DNA of 64,000 bases from Okeania sp034190295 (GCA_034190295.1 JAXHSW010000010.1:21771-85770), one strand, 5' to 3'; numbered from the stretch's first letter, positions 28,333-38,894 are shown. Notes: generated from the letters alone by a model not told the origin. Made by a program: numbers and translations.

Positions 28333-29155
28333 ATTTGGCCTTTATTTGTAAAACTTTACATTTGTCTTCTATTATAGTTAACAAGAAAGAAGTCAGAGGG
28401 AAGAAGGAAGAAGTAATAAAAAAATGTTCCATCACAAGCGCCATTGCCAAATCTTTCTTTATCAAAATAACATGGGTCGCGCCACCCCGCCTTTTAAGGC
28501 GCAATATTTGGTAGTGCGTCAAGGAAGTGTGGGAAGTGTGGTCCGTGCGGGAAGCGTGGTCCGTGTGGTCTGGTCTGCTCGAAAGTAGGAGGAATAATTG
28601 TACCTGTATCTTTCTGGGAAGTGTCTGTCTTTCGTCCTAACTTTTTGGTCTTAAAGGGTGAAAAATTTGCACTTTTTTCCCGACAAAAATCCTAAAAACT
28701 TTATATCTCAGTGCTTTTAGATTAGATCTGCGGGCCCTACGCAGGCGAATCCCACACTTTATATCATGTCCGGATAATTAGTGATGAAAAAACTTATCAT
28801 GAGTGCTTCAACAGTAAATCTTTCTATTTCCCCTACTCCCCTACTCCCCTACTCCCCTACTCCCCTACTCCCCCGCTCCCCTACTATCTTAATAATAAGT
28901 ATTCAACCGGACATGATATTACGCTCTGCACAACCCAATATTTTTGGAGAGTTGCTCAAATCTCCTTTACAAAAATAACTTCTGACTTGCAGACTTGCAG
29001 ACTTGCTGACGCGCGTTAACTTCCCACACTTCCCGCACTTCCCACACCTCCCACACCTCCCACACTTCCCAAACTTCCCACACCTCCCACACCTCCATCC
29101 CTTGCGTATCCGTGTATCCGTGCCATAATCCGTGTGAGCCACACTCCCGGTCTTT
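28333..29155. other. Gene-free stretch: family D and E repeats with a family-B insertion
   Basis: A partial reversed family-D repeat (28462-28512) adjoins a reversed family-E repeat (28513-28757 plus 28919-28940) which is interrupted by a family-B element. 28985-29150 has CTTCCCACAC tandem repeats and a fragment related to the 24.3-kb minisatellite. No gene seen. Confidence 0.75.
28762..28918. mobile_element. Family-B element with an empty site at 60.95 kb
   Basis: Ends TATCATGTCCGG and CCGGACATGATA with TTA at 28759-28761 and 28919-28921. The flanking family-E repeat has an uninterrupted copy at about 60946-60975 reading GAGCGTAAAGTGTGGG, whose complement joins the two flanks with a single TTA. 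The interior contains CCCCTACT octamers. Confidence 0.95.
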
Positions 29156-31138
29156 TCAGGTTTCATCTTCAGCGAGGGTAATTAATTCATCTTCAAGAGT
29201 TAAATCAAATTGAGTATTTAAACTCGGCGCTATATAGATACCAAAATTATTTTCTTTATCTTGAGATTGAGAAGTTATCTTCACACCAATGCAAATTTCA
29301 TTACGAGATTGAGCAGCAAATACACAGTCAGCAAAAGATAATTTACCAATTTTTTCAGGAGGGAAGAAAAGTGCTATAGGTTTAATATACATTTCGCTAC
29401 CTTCTGCCGAAAATAAATAACGATAGACTAACATTACCCCTGGTTCTTGAGATACTTGGGCTAAAATTTTCGACACAAATTGATTAGATAGTAGGAAGTC
29501 TTGAACCCCAGCTTTAATTACCAAATCTGTTTCTTCGGAGTCAGCTAGTTCTGCTACTAATTCAGTTGTAACTGGGTTTCCTGTTTTCTCTGTATATTGC
29601 AAAAATATTTGCCTAATTTCTAGTAATATTGTGAGAGTTTTAGCATCTATTTCTTCAGAGTTTTTACCTTGACTGGCTAAAATTGAAATGCTGTTATATC
29701 GTTCTGGTTGGAGAGTTTCCAGTTCCTCAACAACATCTACATCTCTTTCCCAAAATTGCATTAAAATTTCAGGATAAGCTTGACTAATTTCGTTAAACTG
29801 AGCTTCAATTTCTGATGTTAATTTGTGAGTAACTAGATTAATTTCTGAACCATCAAGTACATATTTAGCATATTCTCGGAGACAGATTGGAGTTTTTGAG
29901 TTCCAACCAATAATTAAATGTTTTTCTGTTTTTCTAGCAAGAGTTTTTCGGGAGTCAACATAACCTAAAATTTGAGGTTTAACGAAAGGTTCCTGATGAA
30001 ATGTAATTTGGGAGTCATCTTCCGCCAGAACAATTATTGATTCAGCATCTTTTAAGTTGTAATTGTTATCTGGTTTGATAATTACATTGCCATTTTTATC
30101 TCGCACACCTAAAGGAATACTTTGATAAAAATGAAATTGTAATTCGGTAAAACGGAGGTTTTGCCAATCATGTTCAGGACGATAAAAATAAATTTCATTT
30201 CCAGCAAAACCCACTAAATTTAAGTATACTGTTGCTAGCCCTACAGAGCGTGAAGTTTGGACTAAAATTCTACCTAAAATATCAGCTTCATTCAAAGTTG
30301 TTACAGCTTCAGGAGCAATGCTTTTAGCTAAAATGCGATATTGTTCTGAGTGAATTTCAGCTATTATTGGTGGTAAAGATAATTTTTTTTCCTCATTAGC
30401 TGCTACAGTGGCTAAAATTGCTTTGACAACTCTGGCATCAGACAATTTTTTCAACTCTTTTGAATCTGAGCCTTTAGCATCATTTAAAATCACTACCGAT
30501 CTAGCAACTTTAACTCCTACTTTATTCAGATTATTTATATTTGTTACTGTTCCACTACGAGTAACTACTCTAGTAGTTTTTAAATCTCCTAATTTATCGC
30601 GGAGAAAATCATCCATTTCTTCTTTATCTTCTGCTGATAAAATCACAATTACTGCATCAGATTCTGATTCATTTGCTATTACTAACTCAGTAAGAATATC
30701 TACAATTCTGTCATTAAAACCTAAGATTAAAGTATGGTTTTTTTCTACTACCAAGCTTTTACCTTTTTTCAGCAAAGTCAGTCGCGATTCAAATTCTTGA
30801 GTTATAAAAGCTACTAAACTAGAAAAAAGTACTAAACCGACAAAAATAGTTAACACCCCTACAGTTTTAGTGGATAAATTTGCTTCGTCTCCAGTGTCTC
30901 TGAGACCTATTAGTTGAACAAATACATCCCAAAGTAAATCGCCTTCTAAATCTTGATTTGGGAACAGCCACTCAGAAATATAACGTAGAACTGTCATGAA
31001 TAAAAAGGCCCCAAAAAAAGCAGAGAGCAATGCTAGAAATACAGAAAATCCACCTCTTGACATAAAGTTGTCAAACTTATATTGAAAGCGTTCTTGCCAG
31101 GAGATTTTACTTTGAGCAGACATAGATTTTTTCTTCAA
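29156..31138 (-). CDS. CASTOR/POLLUX/DMI1-type ion channel protein with RCK-like domains
   Basis: 660 residues. Hydrophobic segments at about 30-60 and 90-120 frame a short pore-like region (VFVQLIGLRDTGD); then an NAD-binding Rossmann-like region (HTLILGFNDRIVDILTEL) and a second one (KHLIIGWNSKTPICLREYA). This matches the bacterial relatives of plant CASTOR/POLLUX channels, thought to be cation channels gated through RCK domains. The GLRDTGD filter-like sequence is not the potassium-channel TVGYG, so selectivity is unclear. ATG 31138 (MKKKSMSAQ) or 31123 (MSAQ) may be the start. Confidence 0.82.
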   Translation of the reverse strand: MKKKSMSAQSKISWQERFQYKFDNFMSRGGFSVFLALLSAFFGAFLFMTVLRYISEWLFPNQDLEGDLLWDVFVQLIGLRDTGDEANLSTKTVGVLTIFVGLVLFSSLVAFITQEFESRLTLLKKGKSLVVEKNHTLILGFNDRIVDILTELVIANESESDAVIVILSAEDKEEMDDFLRDKLGDLKTTRVVTRSGTVTNINNLNKVGVKVARSVVILNDAKGSDSKELKKLSDARVVKAILATVAANEEKKLSLPPIIAEIHSEQYRILAKSIAPEAVTTLNEADILGRILVQTSRSVGLATVYLNLVGFAGNEIYFYRPEHDWQNLRFTELQFHFYQSIPLGVRDKNGNVIIKPDNNYNLKDAESIIVLAEDDSQITFHQEPFVKPQILGYVDSRKTLARKTEKHLIIGWNSKTPICLREYAKYVLDGSEINLVTHKLTSEIEAQFNEISQAYPEILMQFWERDVDVVEELETLQPERYNSISILASQGKNSEEIDAKTLTILLEIRQIFLQYTEKTGNPVTTELVAELADSEETDLVIKAGVQDFLLSNQFVSKILAQVSQEPGVMLVYRYLFSAEGSEMYIKPIALFFPPEKIGKLSFADCVFAAQSRNEICIGVKITSQSQDKENNFGIYIAPSLNTQFDLTLEDELITLAEDET

Positions 31139-32156
31139 ATTAATATAATTATTTTGTCTGTGGTTGAATATGGATCAACATAATTTTATTTATCGTTGAT
31201 AATTATACAATAAATGAATGTATATATGTTAAAAAAATAGGAAGTTATGCAACTAAGCAATGTAAGCTTTTCCTCCGGAATGTTGCGCAAACAGCTGTCA
31301 GCTATTAGCTATTAATTTTGGGGAAGATAAAAATAACCTTTGAAATTGAAACAGAATAAAAATTATTGTTAAAGTCTCCTTCCTAAATCTTAGAAATAAT
31401 GAATAATTAGGGCTTGTTGATAGCTGACTGCTAATAGCTGTTTGCTTACTAAGCAATAAAATTCAATACGGTTACTTAAACTATTTATTAAGACTATCTC
31501 CGGTTGAATACTTACAGCAGTTTCCTACTTGATTAAGTACTTATGTTGATGGTTTTAGGGAGTAGGAAAGATCGGTCGGAGGATAGAGAACAAGTAAAAA
31601 GTATTTACTCCGTAAGTTGTAGGACATTAATCACCGAATCTGCTGTATAAATAGCAAAAGGGAACAGAGGAAAGACAAAAGGCATATTCAACAATTAATA
31701 ATTAATAATGAATAATTAATAATTAACAATTACCTCTCCTTGAAAGCGGATAGGATTGACTAATTATGAAAATTTTTCTTTATTATCCCCTTAAAAGGGG
31801 AGGCTTTCAACCACTATTTTTCGGTAAAGATATAGCTTTTATAGCAAGCACGATGAAATCATGTGACAAATAACTAATTAGGATGTGGATTTCTTGATTA
31901 GGTCTACTGTTCAACAATTATTAATTATCCATTATTCATTGTTCAGACTTCAATTGTTGAATAGAGTCGCTTTTCCTTATGGAATAAAGGGCGCAAACCC
32001 TAACGCCATCCCATCCTACGGGAAGCTCCGCAATTTCGGTCCGGAATGCTCCACAGCAAAACGACCGCTTATTTCTTCTTTAAAAAAGAGGCTTTAAACC
32101 TTAATTATTCGGTCAAATACAAATTCACCCAAAATTTCAAACCTACTACCTATCAA
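31139..32156. other. Gene-free stretch with small dispersed repeat, ATAATTA repeats and a family-G copy
   Basis: A small dispersed repeat at 31267-31293, AGCTATT repeats to 31330, ATTAATAATTA runs at 31690-31730, a family-G core at 31729-31830 and a second G-like 3' half at 32068-32112. No gene seen. Confidence 0.6.
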
Positions 32157-33500
32157 TTAATTAATTAATTTATTAAACAGTTCGTTATTTCTAATATCGT
32201 CAAAGTCTGCTTCATTTTTTGCCATTTCCTGACATCTATTAGGATTAAGACTAATTGCTTTTTTCAAAGTTTTCAAACCTGCTTCAACTTCACCTTTCAA
32301 AACACAACAACGAGCCTTATTATACCAAGCACTAAAAAAGTCAGGTTTAATTTTTGCTGCATTATCATAACAAGCGATCGCCTCTCCATAAATACCCAAC
32401 TTCATCAAAGCAACCCCTCGATTATTCCAGGCATCGCTATAATTATTTTTAATAGCAATTGCCTGATTATAAGACTTAACAGCCTCTTGATATTTTTGAA
32501 TTTTTGCTAAACAAACACCACGATTATTCCAAGCATCAGCATAATCAGCTTTAACTTTAATCGCTTGTTCAAAAGAATTAATTGCCTCTTGATAATGCTG
32601 CAATTCTATTAAAGAAACACCCCGATTATTCCAAGCATCAGCATAATCAGCGCGAATTTGTAAAGCTCTATCATAAGAAGCGATCGCCTCGTCATACATT
32701 TTTAATCTTGTCAATACCACCCCTCGATTATTCCAAGTATCTGCCATTTCAGGATGAATTTTTAAGGCTCGATCGTAAGAAGAAATAGCTTCTTTGAGTC
32801 TACCTGCAAAGAAAAATTTATCTGCTTGTTTAGCATAATCATTTGCCATCATTAACGGCTCAGAATTATCAGTTTGAGCAGCAGAATATTGAATCAACGT
32901 ATCCTTTTGCAGTTGTTCTATTTTTTCGTCAGCTTGTTGACTTTGTTGTTGCAGTTCATCTAATATTATTTGAGCTTCATTCACGATTTCTTTTAACTGA
33001 GATATTGTGTCATATTTAAAACTTTCAATTTCTTGCTCTGTAATAAAAATTTTGTTAGATAATTTTGTCTGAAGAAACCAAATCCAAATTGCTGCAGAGG
33101 CAGGAAATAAAGTCAGCAAAATCAAAAAAATACTGAGTAATGATGTGGCATGACGAAATGTATAATCTACTTCTTCTCGCACGGTACTACGAATTTCTTC
33201 TTTCAATTGAAAATCTGCTACTTGCTCCTGATTTTGAGCTAGCAAACTATTAATTGGATGAGTTGCAAAATTTTGATTTTCTGGGAGTACAGATAATAAC
33301 TTTAAATCATTTTTTTGTTGGTAATTATCGTCAATTTTATCCTTTGTCCCTTGACTATATGCAGAATTTCCACTAATAGAAAATATTAGGGTTATAATTA
33401 AAATAGAAATTGATTGTGGTAAGCCTTTGCTTAGGTTTTTTAACATCTGCTTGTAGCAAAACTCTACCTTATGGATAATTCTCATAGCTTCTAATACCAA
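32157..33500 (-). CDS. Membrane TPR protein
   Basis: 447 residues. A hydrophobic N-terminal segment (about 27-45, ending SGNSAYSQG) looks like a signal sequence; a second hydrophobic segment (HATSLLSIFLILLTLFPASA) at about 115-145 is an anchor; a coiled coil (EAQIILDELQQQSQQADEKI) follows. From about 225 there are five or six 34-residue TPRs with the pattern YADAWNNRGVSLIELQHYQEA. The TPR part would be a protein-binding platform, compartment uncertain. The likely start is MRIIHKVEF or the first ATG; no ribosome-binding site decides it. Partner unknown. Confidence 0.75.
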   Translation of the reverse strand: MVLEAMRIIHKVEFCYKQMLKNLSKGLPQSISILIITLIFSISGNSAYSQGTKDKIDDNYQQKNDLKLLSVLPENQNFATHPINSLLAQNQEQVADFQLKEEIRSTVREEVDYTFRHATSLLSIFLILLTLFPASAAIWIWFLQTKLSNKIFITEQEIESFKYDTISQLKEIVNEAQIILDELQQQSQQADEKIEQLQKDTLIQYSAAQTDNSEPLMMANDYAKQADKFFFAGRLKEAISSYDRALKIHPEMADTWNNRGVVLTRLKMYDEAIASYDRALQIRADYADAWNNRGVSLIELQHYQEAINSFEQAIKVKADYADAWNNRGVCLAKIQKYQEAVKSYNQAIAIKNNYSDAWNNRGVALMKLGIYGEAIACYDNAAKIKPDFFSAWYNKARCCVLKGEVEAGLKTLKKAISLNPNRCQEMAKNEADFDDIRNNELFNKLIN

Positions 33501-34131
33501 ATTAATTTATAAGTTGCATAGAATAATATCTCGAACGGGGTTAAGTGTAGTTCTAGATAGACAAATTAATCAATTTCTTCAAGAAGGAAGGACTGAAGTT
33601 TGAAAGGAGAGAATAAGAGGTATTGCTGAGGGGCGGGATGAATATAATACCAATTCCCAAAAATAATGCTATACCTCCGATGCGACTTCAGTTATTAAGT
33701 AATAATAATACTTAAGTAATTTTTGTAACTATTATCGGCATTAAGCCAAAATATCTTATGTATTTGAAGCCTACTCCCTACTGCCTACTTCCTAATTTTA
33801 AGGAGATTTAGCAAGACATTGAAAAGGTATAAGTGGAGTCGGTATCCTGCCAAGGAGTGAAAATATCAGGAACGGGCAAGATGCCCATTCCACAAAACTA
33901 TAGATTTTTACTTCTTTCTTCTTTCTTTTTCCTTCTTCCTTGTGCTATAAAGTAATAATATTCCTATCTATAGCATTATAGAAATAGTAAATTTTTAACT
34001 TTTGATTTTTATAGCACTAAAAGAATTGGGCGCGGACATTTTTCAATCCTAAAATCCTTTTACAGTTTCCTATTCCCGATTCAAGTAGCGCTATAACTTT
34101 TGACTTTTAATTTTTAACTTTTGACTTAAAA
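33501..34131. other. Gene-free stretch before rimM
   Basis: A dispersed repeat with GGAACGGGCAAGATGCCC (33845-33895, shared with 15808 and the larC end), CTTTTTCCTTC pyrimidine repeats (33905-33945) and TTTTGAC heptamers near 34095. No gene seen. Confidence 0.6.
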
Positions 34132-34761
34132 ATGTCTGAATGGATTGAAATTGGTAGAATTGTTGCTCCTCAAGGTTTGAGAGGAGAGTTGCGAGTATAT
34201 CCTAACTCTGACTTTCCAGAAAGATTCTTAGAACCAGGAAAAAGATGGTTATTACAGCCAGGTCAGGTAGACCCCCAAGATATTGAGTTACTGGGTGGTC
34301 GTTATCTTCCTGGTAAAGAATTATATGTGATAGAGTTGGCAGGAATCGAAAGTCGCGAACAAGCTGAAGCATTACGCAATAGTCATTTGTTCATCCAACG
34401 AGGCGATCGCCCCCAACTAGCAGAGGATGAATTTTATCTACCAGACTTAATTGGTTTGACAGTTATTAATCAATTAAATGGGGAAATGGTTGGTAAAGTT
34501 GTGAGTATGATTTCAGCAGGAAACGATTTATTAGAAGTAGAAAAAATATCTATAGATACTCCTATTCTTTCTGAAGCTATTACTGAAGATAAACCACTAC
34601 AAAAAAGTGGGAGAAGTAGGCGTAAAAAACATCAGAAAAAACCGAAATCTTCTCCTCCTCAAAATCTATTAATTCCTTTTGTTAAAGAAATTGTTCCTGT
34701 AGTTGATTTTGAAAAAGGTATTATTGAAATTGTTCCCCCATTAGGCTTAATTGACTTATAA
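34132..34761 (+). CDS. rimM: 16S rRNA processing protein RimM
   Basis: 209 residues. The N-terminal RimM domain starts EWIEIGRIVAPQGLRGELRVYP, the hallmark GxxxxxxGxxGxxKV-type motif; the C-terminal PRC barrel has EFYLPDLIGLTVI and ends IPFVKEIVPVVDFEKGIIEI with the family's closing LIPF..VV....G. RimM assists 30S head maturation with ribosomal protein S19. A lysine-rich insert (SGRSRRKKHQKKPKSSPP) at about 160-177 is typical for cyanobacteria. The gene converges with narM, with four bases between the stops. Confidence 0.95.
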   Translation: MSEWIEIGRIVAPQGLRGELRVYPNSDFPERFLEPGKRWLLQPGQVDPQDIELLGGRYLPGKELYVIELAGIESREQAEALRNSHLFIQRGDRPQLAEDEFYLPDLIGLTVINQLNGEMVGKVVSMISAGNDLLEVEKISIDTPILSEAITEDKPLQKSGRSRRKKHQKKPKSSPPQNLLIPFVKEIVPVVDFEKGIIEIVPPLGLIDL

Positions 34762-34765
34762 AAAA

Positions 34766-35221
34766 TTACATAATTTGAAATTCTTTAATAGCAGGTAAAA
34801 AGTTTTTATTTTCATGGCTTGGGCGACTAAGTTTAATCAGAACAAATCTTTGTAGTGGAGTCAGATTTTCCCATTGCTTTAATTCAATTTCAACGCCTGT
34901 TTCTTGAGCTTTACTTTGAACTACATCCGGAATTTTTGTATCATCCATCCAAGCTGGATTTAGTTCTATAGATAATTCTTTAGCAGGGGTATTTGTATGT
35001 TGAATTACTAACTCATGTAGCCACTCCCGATAATTTTTAATTTCTTCTGGTGTACTACAAGGTTTATCTACTAGCTCTTGACGAATTAAATGATTAAATT
35101 GATGCCAGTGAGATAATTTTAATTTAACTCCACAGGTATCTAATTTATAACGGACTATCATAGGAATACACCTTAGAGATTCTACAAAGTCTTGCTCAAA
35201 TTCAAAATAATTATTCATCAT
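34766..35221 (-). CDS. narM: Nitrate reductase associated protein (NarM family)
   Basis: 151 residues. YFEFEQDFVESLRCIPMIVRYKLDTCGVKLKL and the later LTPLQRFVLIKLSRP are strongly conserved in the cyanobacterial nitrate-reductase-associated family. In Synechococcus, NarM is required for nitrate reductase activity, probably for assembly or maturation. The start is MMNNYFEFE. No nir/nrt/nar genes are adjacent, so it is separated from the assimilation operon here. Confidence 0.9.
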   Translation of the reverse strand: MMNNYFEFEQDFVESLRCIPMIVRYKLDTCGVKLKLSHWHQFNHLIRQELVDKPCSTPEEIKNYREWLHELVIQHTNTPAKELSIELNPAWMDDTKIPDVVQSKAQETGVEIELKQWENLTPLQRFVLIKLSRPSHENKNFLPAIKEFQIM

Positions 35222-35254
35222 ATTTTCTCAAATTTTCAGTTTAGATAACTCTGA

Positions 35255-35371
35255 CAGGACTTACGCACCAAGCGCCATATTTAGTAGGGACGAATGGCAT
35301 TTGCGTTCCGCAAAGCTCCGAATGGCACCCCCTACAGATAGCGTATTGTCTAATAATTTGCGTAAGTCCTG
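35255..35371. mobile_element. Family-F element
   Basis: Ends CAGGACTTACGCA and TGCGTAAGTCCTG, duplicated flank TCTGA at 35250-35254 and 35372-35376. The interior has the CCATTCG...CCCTACAGAT segment shared with other F copies and a small-repeat fragment. Confidence 0.92.
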
Positions 35372-35482
35372 TCTGATATATTTTATAGCGCTACGCGCCG
35401 GGAGTAGGGGAGCGGGAGAGTAGGGAGTAGGGGAGTAGGGGAGTAGGGGAGTAGGGGAGTAGCACAATTTTTTGTATTTCAT

Positions 35483-35575
35483 CAGGATTTACGCACCAAG
35501 CGCCATATTTAGTAGGGGCAAATGGCATTTGCCCTCTACAGGTAGTGTATTGTCTAAGAGTTTGCGTAAGTCCTG
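35483..35575. mobile_element. Family-F element
   Basis: Ends CAGGATTTACGCA and TGCGTAAGTCCTG, duplicated flank TTCAT at 35478-35482 and 35576-35580. It is closely similar inside to the copy 110 bp upstream. Confidence 0.92.
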
Positions 35576-36137
35576 TTCATATTAAAAAGATATAGAGCGA
35601 TCGCTCTCTATACCCTTCTCTATATCCTTAGCATTTACAGCGGTTTTCATTTCGGTAGACCACAGTAGAGATGGATGGCCTTATGCTAAGGTAGAAGCTC
35701 TCCGCTTTTTCCTATCGGAATGCTCCGCAAATATGTTGCAGAGTAAAACAGCGTAGGGATAGTTTCCTGCGGAATGCTACACAAACATGAATTGCCTCTA
35801 CTCCATTCTTATTGCTATTAGACATCTGTTCAATAATTGATAATTGATAATGGATAATTGATAATTACCTCTCCCTAAAACGGATAGGATTGAATAAAAG
35901 GAAAAAATTTATTTTTTTCCCCTTGAAAGGGGAGACTTCAAGGCGTGAATTATTTAATTATTTAATTATTTAATTATTAATTCTTCGGTAAAAATAAAAA
36001 ATAAAATCAATTCTTATCCAGAAATCATCAATTATTTTTCCCTAAACTTTCTCCTTCTATTCCTTATTTCTTCTTCTTTCTTCCCTCCTGAGGACTGAGG
36101 ACTGACTCCTAAGTAATTAAGATTAATATCATACCCT

Positions 36138-36251
36138 TAGGACTTACGCAGAGACTCTAGATATAGCGAGGGCGCCCTTCGGAGCTTGGCGCTAGCCAAT
36201 GCCATTCGCCCCTACAGATGGTGCTTTAAAAGTTAATTTGCGTAAGTCCTG
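36138..36251. mobile_element. Family-F element
   Basis: Ends TAGGACTTACGCA and TGCGTAAGTCCTG, duplicated flank ACCCT at 36133-36137 and 36252-36256. Confidence 0.92.
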
Positions 36252-36262
36252 ACCCTAATTTA

Positions 36263-37837
36263 TCAAGACTCATGTTCCTTTACCTCAAATACTTCTGCCA
36301 ACAATGGCGATACATTACTATTCAACTTACCTGCACGAATAAACTCAGCATAAGTTTCCGCTTCGATATCTACCAACTCTTTCCGTAATAACTCCATATC
36401 CAGTGTCACTAACTGAGAATGTTCTGCTTGCATCTTATCAATTTTCTCCTGTAACTGTTTCAATTCATTTTGCAAAAATTCTGCCTGATAGCGATAATAC
36501 TCTGGGTCAATTTCTTGCAACCTGACCAACTCAGACACATAATTAAGCACCCGCTTTAAAGCTACACGACGAGCAGTCGTTTCCATATATTCCTGGCGCA
36601 ACGGTTGGTCGCCTATCAAACCCAATACTTGCAACATTAACTGAGTTGTTAAACCTTGCACCAACAATGTAAACAATACCACTCCAAATACAACTGCCGT
36701 AATTTCATCTCGTCCAGGCAAAACTACAGGTACACTCAACACCAGAGCAATAGAAACAGAACCCCGTAAACCTCCCCACCAAAGCAACGTTTGTTCTTTT
36801 AAACCAATATTTGACTTGACTACCAAATTACTCAAAGCACTCAAACTATAAACAGAAATTGCTCGCGTGACAAGAACTGCTCCAATAGCTACTACTATTA
36901 ATACTATATTATCTGCCAGAGTCGAATATTGAATTTGATCGCCTATTAACAGAAACACTATAGAGTTGACAAAAAATGCCACAAATTCCCAAAACTCACT
37001 AACTATTAACCGAGTCCGGGGGTTCATCCCAATGCGGGAACCGAAGTTACCTAAAATCAAACCAACGGTGACAACCCCAATAACTCCCGAACCCCCTAAT
37101 TTTTCTACTATGACATAAGTACCATAAGCAGAAACTAAAGTTAGTGACTGTTCCACCAAAGGTAGATCGAAACGTTGAGTGAGGTAAGAAATGCCAAAAC
37201 CAATTAAGCAACCGATACCGATACCGATGCCAACAAAACTGAGAAAAGTGAATATAGAGTCTGAAACAGAAAATTTATCGACTGTTCCTAATGGAATTCC
37301 TACTAATAAAGTAAAGGCAACAACTGCCACGCCATCATTAAATAAACTTTCTCCTTCCATTAAGGTGCGTAGGCGTTTACTTGCTCCTAATTCTTTTAAT
37401 AAAGCTACTACAGAAATCGGGTCTGTTGCTGATAAACTAGCTCCGACGAGAAAGGCGATCGCTAAGGGAATTCCGGTGAAAAAATTCAAACCATAGGCAA
37501 TACCAACTACAGAAATAATTACACCAAAAATTGCAAAAAGTCCTACCGGAACTAAATCTCTTTTTAAGTCTCGCCAGTTCAAATTCCAAGCAGCTTCAAA
37601 TAATAAAGGAGGCAAGAAAATTTCAAGGATTAACTCAGGAGATAAGCTGACTAATCTTACATTAATAAATGCCAGAATTAATCCAAAAATTACTAATAAT
37701 AATGTAAAGGGAATTCGACGGAACCAACTAAAAACTCGTGAGAGAGTAGCCACACTCAGAGATACAGAAAGAACTAACAAAAATTGTTCTATATTTTGCT
37801 CAATAACTGTTTCAGTTACGGCAGTTTCTAAAGCCAT
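36263..37837 (-). CDS. Na+/H+ antiporter, CPA1 family
   Basis: 524 residues with about 12 hydrophobic segments. FLPPLLFEAAWNLNW, VGASLSATDPISVVALLKELG and LMEGESLFNDGVAVV are the CPA1 (NhaP/NHE) motifs, the D of ATDP and the ND of FNDG being the ion-transport acids. The C-terminus from about 420 is hydrophilic and partly coiled coil (YYRYQAEFLQNELKQLQEK), a likely cytoplasmic regulatory tail. Known of the family: exchange of Na+ (or K+) for H+ at the plasma membrane. It is of the NhaS1/NhaS2 kind; I cannot decide which. Confidence 0.9.
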   Translation of the reverse strand: MALETAVTETVIEQNIEQFLLVLSVSLSVATLSRVFSWFRRIPFTLLLVIFGLILAFINVRLVSLSPELILEIFLPPLLFEAAWNLNWRDLKRDLVPVGLFAIFGVIISVVGIAYGLNFFTGIPLAIAFLVGASLSATDPISVVALLKELGASKRLRTLMEGESLFNDGVAVVAFTLLVGIPLGTVDKFSVSDSIFTFLSFVGIGIGIGCLIGFGISYLTQRFDLPLVEQSLTLVSAYGTYVIVEKLGGSGVIGVVTVGLILGNFGSRIGMNPRTRLIVSEFWEFVAFFVNSIVFLLIGDQIQYSTLADNIVLIVVAIGAVLVTRAISVYSLSALSNLVVKSNIGLKEQTLLWWGGLRGSVSIALVLSVPVVLPGRDEITAVVFGVVLFTLLVQGLTTQLMLQVLGLIGDQPLRQEYMETTARRVALKRVLNYVSELVRLQEIDPEYYRYQAEFLQNELKQLQEKIDKMQAEHSQLVTLDMELLRKELVDIEAETYAEFIRAGKLNSNVSPLLAEVFEVKEHES

Positions 37838-38301
37838 ATATTACTCCTAAATTTTGCATAAAATTAATCAATAAAAGTAAGCATTTCCTGCGGACTGCTG
37901 CGCAAACAGCTATTAGCGGTCAGCCCTCAGCTTTTTAATAGACCTCTTGCAAAAGTATTAATTAAATCAATTCAAGATATGAAATCAACAATTTCATCTC
38001 CCTATTTCCTCACAGGAGTGCGCATTCCCTTGCGTCTGTCGCGGACGCGGGGTCTCACCGCTATTCCCTAACTTCTGCAAGAAGTCTAATGAATGAAGCA
38101 AGCATTCGTTTAACTTCTACTACATTTTCAAGCAGAGATTCGTACTCTGATGAATGCTTACATTTAAAGGTAATAAAGCTGATAGTTGATAGCTGACCGC
38201 TGTTTGCGCAGCATTCCGGAGGAAATGCTTACCAATAAAATACCGACTGTTGTCTAAATGTAAGAAACAGTCGGCACTTTAGCAAAGAGCTGAGGTTGAA
38301 T
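37838..38301. other. Gene-free stretch with small dispersed repeats
   Basis: A GGACTGCTGCGCAAAC-type small repeat at 37884-37909 and a reversed one at 38203-38231, with AGCTATT and AGCTGAT repeats beside each. No gene seen. Confidence 0.6.
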
Positions 38302-38427
38302 CTAAGCTTCTTTGTTTAAGAACTTTTGGATTTGTTGAATGGCTACAGCCCCAATATTGTAAACTGCCCAACCACCAGCGGCAATTATAGGTAATAGAAC
38401 GATTAACAAACGGAAGTCAAATTCCAT
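38302..38427 (-). CDS. psbY: Photosystem II protein Y
   Basis: 41 residues: MEFDFRLLIVLLPIIAAGG, WAVYNIGAVAIQQIQKFL and a short NKEA tail. One transmembrane helix followed by an amphipathic tail is the complete PsbY, a peripheral low-molecular-mass subunit near cytochrome b559. An AGGAGGGG ribosome-binding site lies five bases before the ATG. Upstream on the minus strand, TATAAG at about 38471-38476 may be the -10 box. The neighbouring genes are unrelated. Confidence 0.95.
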   Translation of the reverse strand: MEFDFRLLIVLLPIIAAGGWAVYNIGAVAIQQIQKFLNKEA

Positions 38428-38890
38428 TTACTCCCCTCCTGAAGATTTTTAAAGATTTATCATTGTCTTATAATCTTAATCTAAAATTAAGTTTTTTGAG
38501 GAAAATTTTTAATGGTTTGGGCAGCATTTACCAAAAAAGGAAGAAACAGCAAGGAAAGAGGAAAAAGATTAATTATCTTTCTTCACTGATACGATCTTCA
38601 ATTCACTTTTGACTTTTGACTTTTGACTTTTGACTTCAAATACACTTTTGACTTTTGACTTTTGACTTCCACAGGACTTACGCAAATTCTTAGACAATAC
38701 GCTATCTGTAGGGGGCGTTAGCGGAGCTTGGCGTTAGCCAATGCCATTCGCCCCTACTAAATATTGCGCTTGGTGTGTAAGTCCTGTTCAATAAGCTTTT
38801 GACTTCAATACAGTTTTGACTTTTGACTTTTGACTTTTGACTTTTGACTTTTGACTTTTGACTTTTGACTTTTGACTTTTGACTTTTGAC
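38428..38890. repeat. TTTTGAC heptamer arrays with a family-F element
   Basis: Heptamer TTTTGAC arrays at 38606-38667 and 38814-38893, separated by a family-F element at 38672-38786 (flanks TTCCA and TTCAA). Tandem heptamers of this kind are the STRRs known from filamentous cyanobacteria. No gene seen. Confidence 0.9.
38672..38786. mobile_element. Family-F element between heptamer arrays
   Basis: Ends CAGGACTTACGCA and TGTGTAAGTCCTG; flanks TTCCA (38667-38671) and TTCAA (38787-38791), a 5-bp duplication with one mismatch. Confidence 0.85.
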
Positions 38891-38894
38891 TTCA

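Larger units (their letters stand above)
35222..36262. other. Gene-free stretch: three family-F elements and a family-G copy
   Basis: Family F at 35255-35371, 35483-35575 and 36138-36251. CTCCCCTACT repeats at 35398-35462, two small dispersed repeats at 35708 and 35764, and a family-G core at 35866-35995 with an ATTTAATT tandem run. No gene seen. Confidence 0.75.
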
